Shown: positions 12,001-20,989 of the stretch, piece by piece
Position numbering within the stretch: the first letter of the stretch is position 1
Layout: every line of letters starts with the position of its first letter
The notes under the pieces: model-generated
What the model saw: only the letters and a program-made list of their open reading frames with translations
Databases searched by the model: none
Told to the model about the DNA's origin: nothing
Position numbers and translations under genes: made by a program
Origin: Cordylochernes scorpioides
Taxonomy: Eukaryota > Arthropoda > Arachnida > Pseudoscorpiones > Chernetidae
Reading direction: 5' to 3'
Assembly: GCA_030710605.1 (NCBI GenBank)
Contig: CP092882.1
Span: forward strand, 23,074,446-23,138,445
Length of the DNA stretch: 64,000 nucleotides

Positions 12001-12485
12001 TTAGAACAGGTAACCTCCATGTTAACAATTCCTACGAGAGATCTATTGACGACGCTTATCCTCTGCGACGATCTCCCGGGGATAACGAAGTCTTGGATAG
12101 CGTACACTCCGTCATCTCTACCCTCGGCGTCTAGGTCTGGTAGGTCGTCCAGTTGTAGTTCGCCCAGACCGCAGTCGATAACCGCGTTGGTCGCCTTGAA
12201 GAAATCCCAGCCTAGAATCACATCGTGACTGCAATTTTCCAAAACGACGAATTCAAAGTTTTCCGGATGTCCATTTACTTCCAACTTCAAAGTGCAGCGT
12301 CCTTTGGATTTGACCACCTTATCGTCAGCAACTTTCAATACAACGTCGGTTTCGGCAAACATCGTCTTTTTCAGTTCTACTCTGAACCGCTCGGATATAA
12401 CAGAATAGGAGGCTCCGGAATCCACCAGAGCCCGTATTGTGTCGCCTTCAACTTTAATGTCAATGTAGTTGTTCGACATTTTCAC
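9021..12485 (-). CDS. Gypsy 2 pol: protease, RT, RNase H, integrase
   Basis: A 1,154-residue polyprotein measured from the first methionine; the frame is open further upstream and overlaps gag. Domains in order: retropepsin with DSGA at 22-25; reverse transcriptase with YLDD at 442-445 and a FGLCNAP motif at 414-420; RNase H with D590, E632 and D657; integrase zinc site H781, H788, C818, C821; integrase core D851, D911, E947 with the expected 35-residue spacing; and a GPY/F-like module (KKYFGPYKI) near residue 1080. All catalytic residues I looked for are present, and no stop or frameshift interrupts them. The protein would replicate and insert the element. The frame ends inside the 3' LTR. 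Confidence 0.95.
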   Translation of the reverse strand: MKMSNNYIDIKVEGDTIRALVDSGASYSVISERFRVELKKTMFAETDVVLKVADDKVVKSKGRCTLKLEVNGHPENFEFVVLENCSHDVILGWDFFKATNAVIDCGLGELQLDDLPDLDAEGRDDGVYAIQDFVIPGRSSQRISVVNRSLVGIVNMEVTCSKELFIRKDVIFPSSLIEFEEGIGKIWITNGGLQPQMIPKGMNLGRMCDIETEHVCLLSVEPESFSRERREDDHSDYLLSLINPDLPKKKKEDLMGLLLSFKGVFLPTMKNANKVQNRVKHRIHTGDHPPIKQRPYRVSKREREIMQKEVDTMLERKVIQPSESPWSAPVVLVKKKDGTWRFCVDFRRLNHITKKDVYPLPRIDDVLDHLSSARYYSTMDLKTGYWQVEVDERDREKTAFVTPDGLYEFMVMPFGLCNAPATFERMMDNVLMGLKWNICLCYLDDIVVYSDTFEEHLERLSKVLSCLQQAGLTINPDKCLFGSTRIKILGHVADKDGIQPDSEKVEAIKKFPVPKSVCDIQSYLGLCSYYRRFIKNFSKIAAPLQILLKKDQKFIWTQEQKDSFESLKKALMQKPVLGHFKESAITKLHTDASSYGLGAVLVQIQENQENPIAYASRTLSKAEKNYSTTERECLAVIWAIGKFRPYLYGRPFEVVSDHHSLCWLAGLKDPSGRLARWALKLQDFDATITYKSGVKHKDADCLSRYPLPESPALTSLTLVREQQNLDPDITKISNALNQGEGAERFEMKNGLLYKRNFDPLGRRLLLVIPKCMRPDILKEFHDVPTAGHLGFARTYDRIRKRYFWPGLYNSVRRYVAHCKECQRRKGENKLPAGKLIPIQPPSFPFQKIGMDLLGRFPLSDKGNRWIIVCTDYLTKYAIAKALPSGTAAEIATFILEEVILKHGAPREIITDRGRAFMSQMVKEVTSRCKISHLFTTAYHPQTNGLTERLNKTLGDMLSMYVDAEQRDWDSVLPYVIFAYNTAQQGSTRFSPFFLVHGREAETLLDVLLPYEDETSDHDFGDQMVTKAEEARQLARIHILRAQENNKYHYDQVHRSVEYRVGDLVWVFTPVRKTGLSEKLLKKYFGPYKITRKVSEVNYEVEALEQSSRRRRRSQKDVVHVLRMKPYRDPGQQLVTGDYNSWDSEDAVDILEGGL

Positions 12486-12550
12486 GACTGTCGACAGGGG
12501 AGGAATTATAGGTTGTGCAGCGGCCTCACCTCCATTTGAGGGCGCGGCTC

Positions 12551-13720
12551 TTAGTTTTCCGATTGTAAACGCCGAGGAGACTGGCTGGCTCGTCTTGTAG
12601 CACTGCGACCAGGGGAACTTCCGCGTCTAGGAGAAGGGGAGGGGCTGCGATAACGTCTGGTGTTGACCCTTTGATCAGCGTCGTTTGAGTTATTGTTGCG
12701 TCCGGAGTTCGTCATTGTCCTGGCCCGATCTTGGTACATTTCGTCTCTTCTCTCATCAAGTAACCTCCTCCTGTCGCGGCAATAGCGGACAACGTGGCCG
12801 GGCCGTCCACAGTGGAAGCATACGGGCGTGCCGTCTGTGGTCCTCCACTCATTAGTGTCCCGTACTTCGACTCTTGAGCCACTTGCTTCGACCTTAGGTG
12901 CATACCAGGTGTTCTTTCTATAGTTCCGTGGTGCTGACCTCGCCGCCGATTCCATTGGGAAGGTATTTATCCCCGACATGGGAGCGAGGACTTTGTCGAC
13001 TTCCTCCTTCACTATTTCCTCAAGGGAGGAGATTCTTGGTTCTTCCCGTGGCGGTGCTAGGGCCCGCTGCACTTCTTCTCTAACGATCTGTCTTATCAGA
13101 GACTGTAGATCCGTCACGTCCCCCAGGTCACCGAGCGAGGTAACATTGGGCAAGCGCTCGAATTTTGAGGCTGTCACTCGTCGTCCTTGGAGCGCCACAA
13201 CGCGACGACACTCTGCGATAAACTGATCCGTCGTCGCTATGTCTCTCGGCAGAAGATACCGGTAGACTTCCTCTGCTACTCCCTTCATCAGATGAGATAG
13301 TTTCTCTTCTTCTGGCATCTGTGCATCTACTTCCCTGCAGAGTCGCAAAACATCTTGGATATAAAATTCAGTGGTTTCGCCCCTCGTTTGAGCTCGCACC
13401 TTTAGCTTTTGCTCGGCTTGACGCCGCAGGTTATCTTTCTTCCCAAATACGGATCCTAGTTGGTCTTTAAATATCTCCCACGATGGGATATTTTCCTCGT
13501 TATTTTCGTACCACCGTTGAGCGGTACCGTGTAGATAAAAGTACACGTTAGCCAGACTGAGCGAATCGTCCCAATGGTTATGTCTTGCCACTCTCTCATA
13601 ACCTTTCAGCCAAGCTTGGGGGTCTTCGCTGATCTCACCAGAGAACATGGAAGGGTTCCGCACCACATTCTGACAAAAGAGTGGACTCACCTGAGTGGTC
13701 GCCTCGCTTCTGTTGTTCAT
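12551..13720 (-). CDS. Gypsy 2 gag
   Basis: Structural protein that would form the cytoplasmic particle and bind element RNA. The frame is open from 13813, directly inside the 5' LTR, but the first in-frame ATG is at 13720 (MNNRSEATT), which I take as the start (389 residues). A retrotransposon gag core occupies the middle (QAWLKGYERVA, then RWYENNEEN). A CCHC zinc knuckle (CFHCGRPGHVVRYC) lies at residues 301-314, and the C-terminus is rich in Ser-Pro-Arg. The stop TAA is at 12553-12551. Pol is open in the -1 frame across this stop, so pol is probably made by frameshifting. Confidence 0.9.
   Translation of the reverse strand: MNNRSEATTQVSPLFCQNVVRNPSMFSGEISEDPQAWLKGYERVARHNHWDDSLSLANVYFYLHGTAQRWYENNEENIPSWEIFKDQLGSVFGKKDNLRRQAEQKLKVRAQTRGETTEFYIQDVLRLCREVDAQMPEEEKLSHLMKGVAEEVYRYLLPRDIATTDQFIAECRRVVALQGRRVTASKFERLPNVTSLGDLGDVTDLQSLIRQIVREEVQRALAPPREEPRISSLEEIVKEEVDKVLAPMSGINTFPMESAARSAPRNYRKNTWYAPKVEASGSRVEVRDTNEWRTTDGTPVCFHCGRPGHVVRYCRDRRRLLDERRDEMYQDRARTMTNSGRNNNSNDADQRVNTRRYRSPSPSPRRGSSPGRSATRRASQSPRRLQSEN
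12554..12560 (-). promoter_or_regulatory. Candidate -1 frameshift site at gag end
   Basis: On the minus strand the last gag codons read TCG GAA AAC TAA. The heptamer G-GAA-AAC sits exactly where a -1 slip would enter the pol frame, which is open upstream past this point. The P-site codon is not the ideal XXX triplet, so the site is inferred rather than proven. Confidence 0.45.
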
Positions 13721-13815
13721 CGTCGCTGTGTTGTCGGGGGTAAGTCCTTGTAATCTTCTGCTTCTTCTAATAGAGCGTTCTTCTTCTTTAGGTACCCAGC
13801 TGATCTCCGCCACTT

Positions 13816-14039
13816 TGTAGAGTAGAATAAATTAAATAGAATTCGATGTTGAGATTAAATATAGTTTATTTAAAGTAAGGTTACAAAGAAGAGAATAACG
13901 GGAGCTAGCGCAGTATGTTTACAAAATGGCAGCCAACGACAACCTAATCCGCGCATGCTCCCACTGTTCCACTGCGCGCGCACCTCCCGGGCCTCCCCCC
14001 GCGCATCCTTTCCAAATGGCGATGCATTCATATTTCACA
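13816..14039 (-). repeat. 5' LTR of gypsy element 2
   Basis: A 224-bp direct repeat of 8802-9025. The internal region starts AAGTGGCGGAGATC on the minus strand; the TGGCGGAGATC there may be the primer binding site, but I cannot name the tRNA. Confidence 0.93.
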
Positions 14040-14292
14040 ATATTATCAACCAGCAGGTTCTTCTGTAACAAGTTTGGTGTTATCGCCGTTAGATAGCGTT
14101 AAGTTGGTGATGATATTTAAAATGTTGCCTAACAGGCTTATTTATTTTTTGCGAAAGAGCATTACTCGATGCATTATATCTTTAATTTAGGTACATATTT
14201 CTACAGTCCTAGAATCAATGTCCATAGTTCATTTAAAAGACTTATTTACTGTATTTTATAACAGTTGTATTCTATTTAAAAATACCTTCTAA

Positions 14293-14400
14293 TACAATAG
14301 AGGAGTGATCTGAAGATTAAACTGGCGATACCACTCTGGGAGGGTTGGCCACTGATGAGTAATGCACTTCCTCTTTCAAATTTTATTTATTGCCTATAAG
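14293..14400. repeat. Palindromic MITE-A fragment
   Basis: Contains the family core (AAACTGGCGATACCACT, GGGAGGGTT, CCACTGATGAG) found in about a dozen places in the window (22322-22728, 23190-23600, 27045-27120, 28770-28925, 37060-37180, 40060-40190, 41395-41581, 42265-42515, 51225-51410, 52280-52990, 58205-58560, 60475-61060). No coding capacity. Confidence 0.6.
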
Positions 14401-14469
14401 GAGTTTGTAGATATAAATTTCTCAATTACATATCATTTATAACCCTTATATTTTTCAGCATATATATAT

Positions 14470-15164
14470 TGTCACGTAGGAAATTAGGAAAGACAAACTT
14501 CAGAATGACATGACAATTTATTTAAGGCAAAAACAAAATCAACATTCATGAGATACAAGATAAGCTATGAGTGTAGTTTCCAGAGTAGCAAAATATATAT
14601 AATATAAATTTCAAAGAATTAATAGTCTGTATATAAAATATAATAAATTCTTTGATACATAGCTCCTTCCCTATGACCCACAGCTTGCAAATATTGTAGA
14701 TACTGACATGAATCTGACGTACTTCTGCCAAGGATTCCCTTAGTCTTGAAACTTTGCCCCTAGTAGCTTCGCGTCTTTTCTTTTGCGGCGTGAAGAACGG
14801 CTTCGGCGTTGTATCGTCAATAGGGACATCGTCTTCCTGTAGGGAAGCCTTGACTTTGACACGGCGGTGGAATCCTGGAGCTAGTCTTGGAAAATGTAGA
14901 TCATAGCAGCCATGGCCTCAAGATCTTCTCGCCGAACCTCAGTTTGTCTTCCCTAATCTACCCAGCATCTCCACCAAATGTCACATAGAAATTAGGAAAG
15001 ACAAACTTCGGAATGACACAGCAATTTATTTAAGACAAGCACAAAATCAACATTTATAAGATACAAGATAAGCAATGAGGGAAGTTTCCAGAGTAGCAAA
15101 ATACTAACAATATAAACAAAGAATTAATAATCTGTATATAAAATACAATAAATACTCTGCTACA
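14470..15164 (-). mobile_element. TRIM-like miniature LTR element
   Basis: Two direct repeats of 190 bp (14470-14659) and 186 bp (14979-15164), both TGTCAC...TACA, enclose only 319 bp. On the minus strand the internal segment begins TTTGGTGGAGATGCTGGG, the kind of primer binding site that follows gypsy LTRs. It ends in a purine tract (AGGGAAGGAG) next to the other LTR. No protease or polymerase is left, so it would depend on a helper element. Flanks are ATAT and AAAT, so the target duplication is uncertain. A diverged relative lies at 44490-44680. Confidence 0.75.
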
Positions 15165-16740
15165 AAATATATGTTACATATTGAGCTGGTAATATGTAAA
15201 TACAAAGGAAAGTAAATATGACGCTTAAATATATACTTAAATAATCATGTTTCCAATTGTAAAATTAGATCTTATTCATGAGAATAAATATCGACGAACT
15301 CAAGCGAATTACATGATGTTTACTTTAAATCTATAAAGACCTATTTAAAAAAAACACAATTATGGAAATAGCTAAAGGTCAAGCTGGTGAGTATTTAGTA
15401 GCTGTAAATTAGGAAAATTTTAACGCCATATCAAGCAGGTGTAAACTATTGTCATTAAAGTGAAAAATGTTTTAAAATAGCGCAAAAAAAAAAACTATAT
15501 ATAAATATTTTAATCAAATTCAACCCCATTTTATATTTTACTTTATAAAAATATTTTATATATGTAGAAAAATATTTCTATATATCATTTATTTTAAAAC
15601 TTCACTAAATAAAAATATTAAGAAGTTCTGTTTTATTTTCACTCTATATATAAAGCTATAATCACATTAAATATATATAATAAAAATGGTGTTTGTGATT
15701 TATTTGAACATGGCAATGTGCTGGGGTTGATTGGATCAATTACTAACCAAAGGAAAGACTCTCCTGAGATCAATTTCTATAGATTTGCCGCCACATTCCA
15801 CCGGTTCGTTTGGTCTGCTACAATTTAATTAGGCCTTTCCTTTTTGTCCTCATTGCTCGCAGCAAAATGGCGGGCGAGCCGGCTAATCCCTTTTTTATAT
15901 TCGTCTGAATAATCTTTTATCATGTTTTTGTACATTTCTTCTTTTTTCTTTTTATCTAAAATGCCGAATAAATATGTTAATAGTTTTTAAAATGTATTCA
16001 TTTTTATAGATTAATAAAATTTTCTCATATTAGCATTTTATGCTCAAATTTTAATGTAAATATATATTAATTTAAATAGGAATAATAATTTTATTTTATT
16101 ATTGTTATATTATGCTGAATCCCACTTTTATTGTCTTTCATTTGTTAAAAAAAATTAATGTCACTTTTATTAAGTACATATTACTTTAAAAAGCTTTATT
16201 TTATGTCAAACCTAAAGCAAGCTTTATATACATATATAATAAAATAGATTGAATTAAAAAAAAATAATAATAAACAAGATATATACACACATTCACAGAA
16301 TTAATTGAATAAATAATATTTTTATATTTTTCAAAGGAGAGAAAAGGCTATTAACAAAATAAATATTTTCAAAAATGCTGTTTATTAAATAATTTCTTTG
16401 CTATTTCTAAAAAATAGAATAACTATTTTTCCTTATATCATGAGGGTAGAATTGAAAAGAAGATAAATTTCAATCATTTCATTATTAAAAGGTTATCTAG
16501 ATATTTTTATATTTTAAAATATTTAACGTAAATGTTTCATTTTCAAATAAAATAATTATCTTCAGCCTTTACTGCAATGTAAATCCTATTGGGAAAGCAT
16601 GATTTATTATTAGTGAAACCTCCCAGCTTAGTCAAGCATATCCATCTAATATTGTATTGGGCTGTTTTTACTATATATAAATCTGGTACAAAAAAATAAT
16701 ATTGCCTTATTAAATACCATTTAAGAGAGAATTTCTGTTG
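15165..16740. other. A+T-rich intergenic DNA, nothing recognised
   Basis: Mostly low-complexity A+T. A short G+C-richer patch at 15715-15895 has no domain or repeat partner that I can see. Confidence 0.5.
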
Positions 16741-16746
16741 TATATA

Positions 16747-17445
16747 TGTCGGATCGTGTTGGATCCTGTCGACTTACTATAATAACCCGTTTGAATCCTG
16801 TCGAATTGTTGAATCCTATGTCGGATTATGTTGAATTGGTGAATTGTGGTTGGGTGGATTTGATTGGATTGGTGATTGATCGCGCGGTCTTGGTCGAATG
16901 GTGGTTTTCCACAGGGGAAGAACGAGCACACCTGGATGGGATAGAAAATAGACCTTGCGAAAGGGAGAGTGATGAGACTGGAGGAGGTACTTTGCCTTTC
17001 ACATGATGGAGCGGACACTACCTTAGTTGGAGCCTATGTTGAGCACACCTTGCTTCTAGTACGGTCACCTACCTTCTTTTTTACTTCTTGTCCGAGATCA
17101 TCGTCATTAACTCTCTCGGCTTCTCATTGGTGGAGATCCTTCCACGTGCTCTCTGATGATTAGCTATCAGTTGGTCATGCTTAAAGGTGATTGGTTGTTG
17201 ATTTGTCATGCTTAACTGTGATTGGCTTAGTTACTCCATTGTCGCCATGATTGCAATCTTCCAGGAAGAAGAAGGTCTTTGAACTTAAGTTTTATGGGTC
17301 CTGGGCAGTGACCTTTACTTCCTGGATGATGCAATCCTGTTAATTGTTATTCCCTTTTCGCGAAGCCTAACTTTTATTAAATCTTTTGATGATACATTGC
17401 ATAGATTGTGGTGTGGTTACATATTGCTATATACAGATTATCACA
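16747..17445 (+). repeat. Dispersed 0.7-kb LTR-like repeat, copy 1
   Basis: About 699 bp that recurs in inverse orientation at 49436-50130. Both copies run TGTCG...TCACA (TG...CA), and one end holds imperfect sub-repeats of GAATCCTGTCGA type. The shared length and ends suggest solo LTRs of one family. I could not find a clean target duplication for either copy, so another repeat class is possible. Confidence 0.6.
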
Positions 17446-17658
17446 CATATATATTTTTAATTTTAATTAATTAATTGTTCACACAGAGTATATGTGTGTA
17501 AAATCACAAGTAAATAGGTGCTAACTGTAAGAATATAAGTTTCTCTTTGTTTACTATGTTATATGTTTTATTTTGTTCTCTCTCTTGTAAAACAATAATG
17601 TTTGATTAATATTCTTGGAATCAGTTTCTTTAAAAAGTCTAAGCAAAGACAATAATCT

Positions 17659-18291
17659 AGATAAAGAATTCTTCCTGAATATTGAAATTAGACGAAAAAC
17701 ATGGTGTAGGAAGACGAGTTCTTTTATTGATGCATAGGTGCAAGCTTTCGGGTAAAAACCCTTCAACAGGCGAGCAATGAATATATACGAGTATATTTCT
17801 TCCTATCATTTGTACCATAGTTCTTGTTGGGAATAGAATGTTAATTTTCTTATAGATTTATATTTTTCTAAATATATGTAAATTTAATCCATTATAAGAA
17901 ACATATTTGTCATATGTAAATATTTATATGTATATATATTCGTGACAAAAAATAAACTATTATGTTGACTGGTTAGACTCGTGTGGTTTCTCGGCCCGCC
18001 CTCGAGAGGTCTACGCCTTGGTTGATACCTGCCTTAGACACATCCGCGGATTTGACTTCTTGGGAATCGCTCTTCTCTACCTTTGAGATTCCACGGATTT
18101 TTTCCTCCCCGGGACCAGAATAAGAGACTTCGGGCGTCTGGGCAAAAATAGAGCCTGGGCGCTACGCCGCTGAACGCGACAGTTCTTATAAGTCGCGCTT
18201 CATTTCTCGCCTGTTGAAGGGTTTTTACCCGAAAGCTTGCACCTATGCATCAATAAAAGAAACTCGTCTTCCTACACCATGTTTTTCGTCT
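17659..18291. mobile_element. Penelope-like foldback element with 14-bp TSD
   Basis: The 14-bp sequence AAAGACAATAATCT lies at 17645-17658 and again at 18292-18305, flanking a 633-bp insertion. The insertion ends in inverted arms of about 86 bp (17691-17776 and 18212-18297). Each arm contains, in its sense orientation, CTGTTGA, a hairpin AGGGT/ACCC, GAAA, and the palindrome AGCT, plus an AATAAAAG motif. The arrangement resembles a hammerhead ribozyme with the A6 position changed to T. A G+C-rich core of about 250 bp (17950-18210) lies inside. Long variable TSDs and inverted terminal copies are typical of Penelope-like retroelements; no ORF is present. Confidence 0.6.
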
Positions 18292-18393
18292 AAAGACAAT
18301 AATCTCAATTCAGGCAAAAGTGTCTTGCAAAAATATATGGCTCAAGCTATCTGGCTTTAGGAGCTTTTTCTACAGGATCAAGGTTAATTATTT

Positions 18394-19390
18394 AATAACA
18401 ACAACAACAACAAAACAGCTTTATTAGGGCATCTTGCCCTGTACAGATTCGCCTTTGAATTACTGACAATATTCAACACAAGAGAAAAAGGAGAGATGGA
18501 GTATTTACAATTAAAGTATGGCAAATATTTTTTTTTTGTGTCCCTGTTCTTCTCTCTTCCACGAGTGCAATTTTATTTACAACCGATTTTTGGTAGTTGA
18601 ACAGTTCTATTGCCCAACTTTTCTTATCTGAAACAGTTTTATTGTCTTTAATGAGTTCAAATGTGGTCTAGGAAGACTTTTCAGGATCTTTTTTCTCTCA
18701 CCTTCCAGATCTCCGCACTCGGCAGTAAAATGGTATATCTCATCGGTTATCTGACCTCCGCATAACTTACAGTACAAATCTTCTTTCTTAATTACGTAGA
18801 TATGATTTTCTTTGATCAATGTTGATATTATCCTGATCTGTGCAATAAAACTCACTAAAGCTGAGGACAGATTGCATGAAAAATAATGTTCTGGGATGAA
18901 TGAATCATAAAGTAACCTATAGTTTGAGTAGGTTTTCGTAAGAGATAATTTTGCCAGATCTTGCTGCAATAGCTGTTCAATTTTTATTTTTAGTATATTC
19001 GGTAGTTCGATCTGTATGTCATCATAATTTAACCTAAGGTTTAGCCGTGTGAGTCCACAATGATTGATGATATCCATGATATTTTTACAGAATCCTATAG
19101 GTTTTTTTGTCATTAAGGAAATTTCCTTCAATCTATTCCAGCATAGCTTAGGTAGTCTATTTTCTTCCATTTCCTGTAATCTAATGAAATATTTCATAAT
19201 TAGTTTGATCGTTGTAAAAGTCAGAGATAATCTGCCTGTTTCCAACCTTACAATATACCCCGGTATATATCTTGGCAGATTCAGAAAGTTTTTGATAAAC
19301 GTATTCTGTATTTGGTCTATAATATCGGTATTGTCCCAAGCCCACACAGGGGCCGCATAGAGTAGTATTGATTTAATAACTGAGTCAAAT
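18394..19390 (-). pseudogene. LINE ORF2 C-terminal fragment with 3' end
   Basis: The minus-strand frame 18607-19347, extendable upstream to about 19388 (FDSVIKSILLYAAPVWAW), encodes about 260 residues of the region after the reverse transcriptase of a non-LTR retrotransposon. It contains a zinc-binding motif CKLCGG...YHFTAEC. The downstream minus-strand sequence ends in an AATAAAGC motif and a (GTT)n tail near 18394-18410. Other LINE 3' ends here share this form (29302-29521, 31935-32219, 34190-34225). The element is 5'-truncated: endonuclease and polymerase domains are absent. Confidence 0.75.
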
Positions 19391-19608
19391 AAATTCAGTG
19401 CAACTTTTAATTAATTAATTTTTTCCCTTTTTATCAGTCTAATAGTTGCATTTATTGCCGTAATTATTTAATAAAACAATAAAACATTCAGGGCGAAGTT
19501 TCTTGTGCAATTTTATTTCTCTAGCTTTCTGGCTAACATTTCTTTCAAAAGAAGCAACTAAGAGTATAACTCCTAGCTAATTATACACTACAAAAATTAC
19601 AAATATTT

Positions 19609-19874
19609 TGTTGGGAAAAAAATATATATTCATAGAAGAAGAGAATGAACCTTTATTACTTAAAGATATAAAACTATAAAAGAAGGACTAGAGATCAAAT
19701 TATATGTACATCAGAAGCTCACGCCGACCTGCCCTATTCAATTAACCGCTAGCCTACAAACAAACAGACAAGGCCGCGCAGGTAGAGATGTCAATTTGCA
19801 TAGGCAATACTAAAATTATGCAAATATCTGCATATCAAATATCGTAGAAATATCTGCAATTGTCAATTTCAACA
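19609..19874. repeat. Solo LTR, copy 1
   Basis: 266 bp running TGTTGGG...TTTCAACA, with ATTT on both flanks (19605-19608 and 19875-19878). It is clearly related to 22743-23005, including the CTCACGCC and GGCCTGCCCTATC-type blocks. No internal retroelement sequence is attached, so it is a solo LTR. Confidence 0.75.
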
Positions 19875-20989
19875 ATTTTATTAAATTATAAAAGTCAGGG
19901 AAAAACGTTCATTTCAAATCAAAGGTTAATTATAATGCCGCCTCTGTCTTGGCTCATGTAGAAGGGGTCTAAGAGAGAGAGAGACCTGAAATCTTGAGTT
20001 AAATAAATGGCACTTAACGCATTCCTTTGATGAAAATTATTGCTCTTAAATGGTAAATCCATTACTTTCATGAAATTCTTTTAAGGTACTTAAGAAAATG
20101 TTGGACATATCGTTGAAGATGGTAGATATATATTCAAATAATGCATCGAGTATTGCCATTTAGAAAATAATTAATAAATATTAGACCTTTATAGCATTAA
20201 TCACTCATAAGGAAAAAAGCGCCATCTGTATTTGTAAATAGAAATTATTTAGCTGAATATTTACCAGTTTCTGTAATATCTACCTTAGGTTTCTGATGGT
20301 TTGCGCCATCTGTCGGAATAAATAACAACTATTCGTTGCTTTTTAATCATTCCAGATCATTCTGGTAATGAATAAAAATCAACGATTAGTGTATATTTAG
20401 ATACATTTGGTTTTCACTTTTATACAAAATTATTTATTAATATTTTCATTTTATATCAACATTTCTTTTTGTTAAACTCTATATAAATATGCGCGCACAA
20501 ATATATCAGTTATATATAATATCTTTTAGCTTTAATTCTATGTACCTGTCATATATAATAGGAAAGACATGACCGAAAGCGTGTAATGAATGATTACTGG
20601 ATAAAAGAGAAACACCTCCTCACAGTCTCATTTCAGAGTTAATTAGAAGGATATTGTGGCAACTTCATGTTTGGTCGGTTTATTCATCGTAAACTAGTTT
20701 AAATTTATTTCCACACAAAGCGACTATACTTACAACCTTTTTCTTTCAAATGTTTAAACAATTTGGGATCAGCCGAACCTCTCTCTATATCTCTATCTCG
20801 AGCTGCACAGACGCGCAAGTATGTGCGCCCTCCAAGTTTGGAGGGTTTGGGGTATATTTTAAACTATTAACTACTTTACAGAAATGGCCAATAGATTCCT
20901 TAAAGGTTTTGAGTCTATTTTGAAGGGGGATTGGATATTTCTATTTTTTTATTTAATGCATGAACGCATCTGTTATAAGAAATTTAAAC
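19875..20989. other. Intergenic, with a decayed family-A repeat arm
   Basis: Bases 20275-20400 match the flank of the hammerhead family-A repeat (TTTGCGCCATCTGTCGG, then TCATTCCAGATCATT), but no ribozyme core remains. The rest shows nothing recognisable. Confidence 0.45.

Larger units (their letters stand above)
8802..14039 (-). mobile_element. Ty3/gypsy LTR retrotransposon 2, apparently complete
   Basis: A 5,238-bp element on the minus strand with 224-bp LTRs (8802-9025 and 13816-14039) in which I could find no difference. They begin TGTAGAG and end TTTCACA. The 4-bp target duplication ATAT flanks it (8798-8801 and 14040-14043). It carries open gag and pol frames with protease, reverse transcriptase, RNase H and a full integrase. 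Identical LTRs and uninterrupted frames indicate a very recent insertion that could still be mobile. Confidence 0.95.

Noticed and set aside
12712..12903. Short frames on the opposite strand or other phases of gag and pol
   Set aside because: They are shadows of strongly coding retroelement frames and have no motifs of their own.
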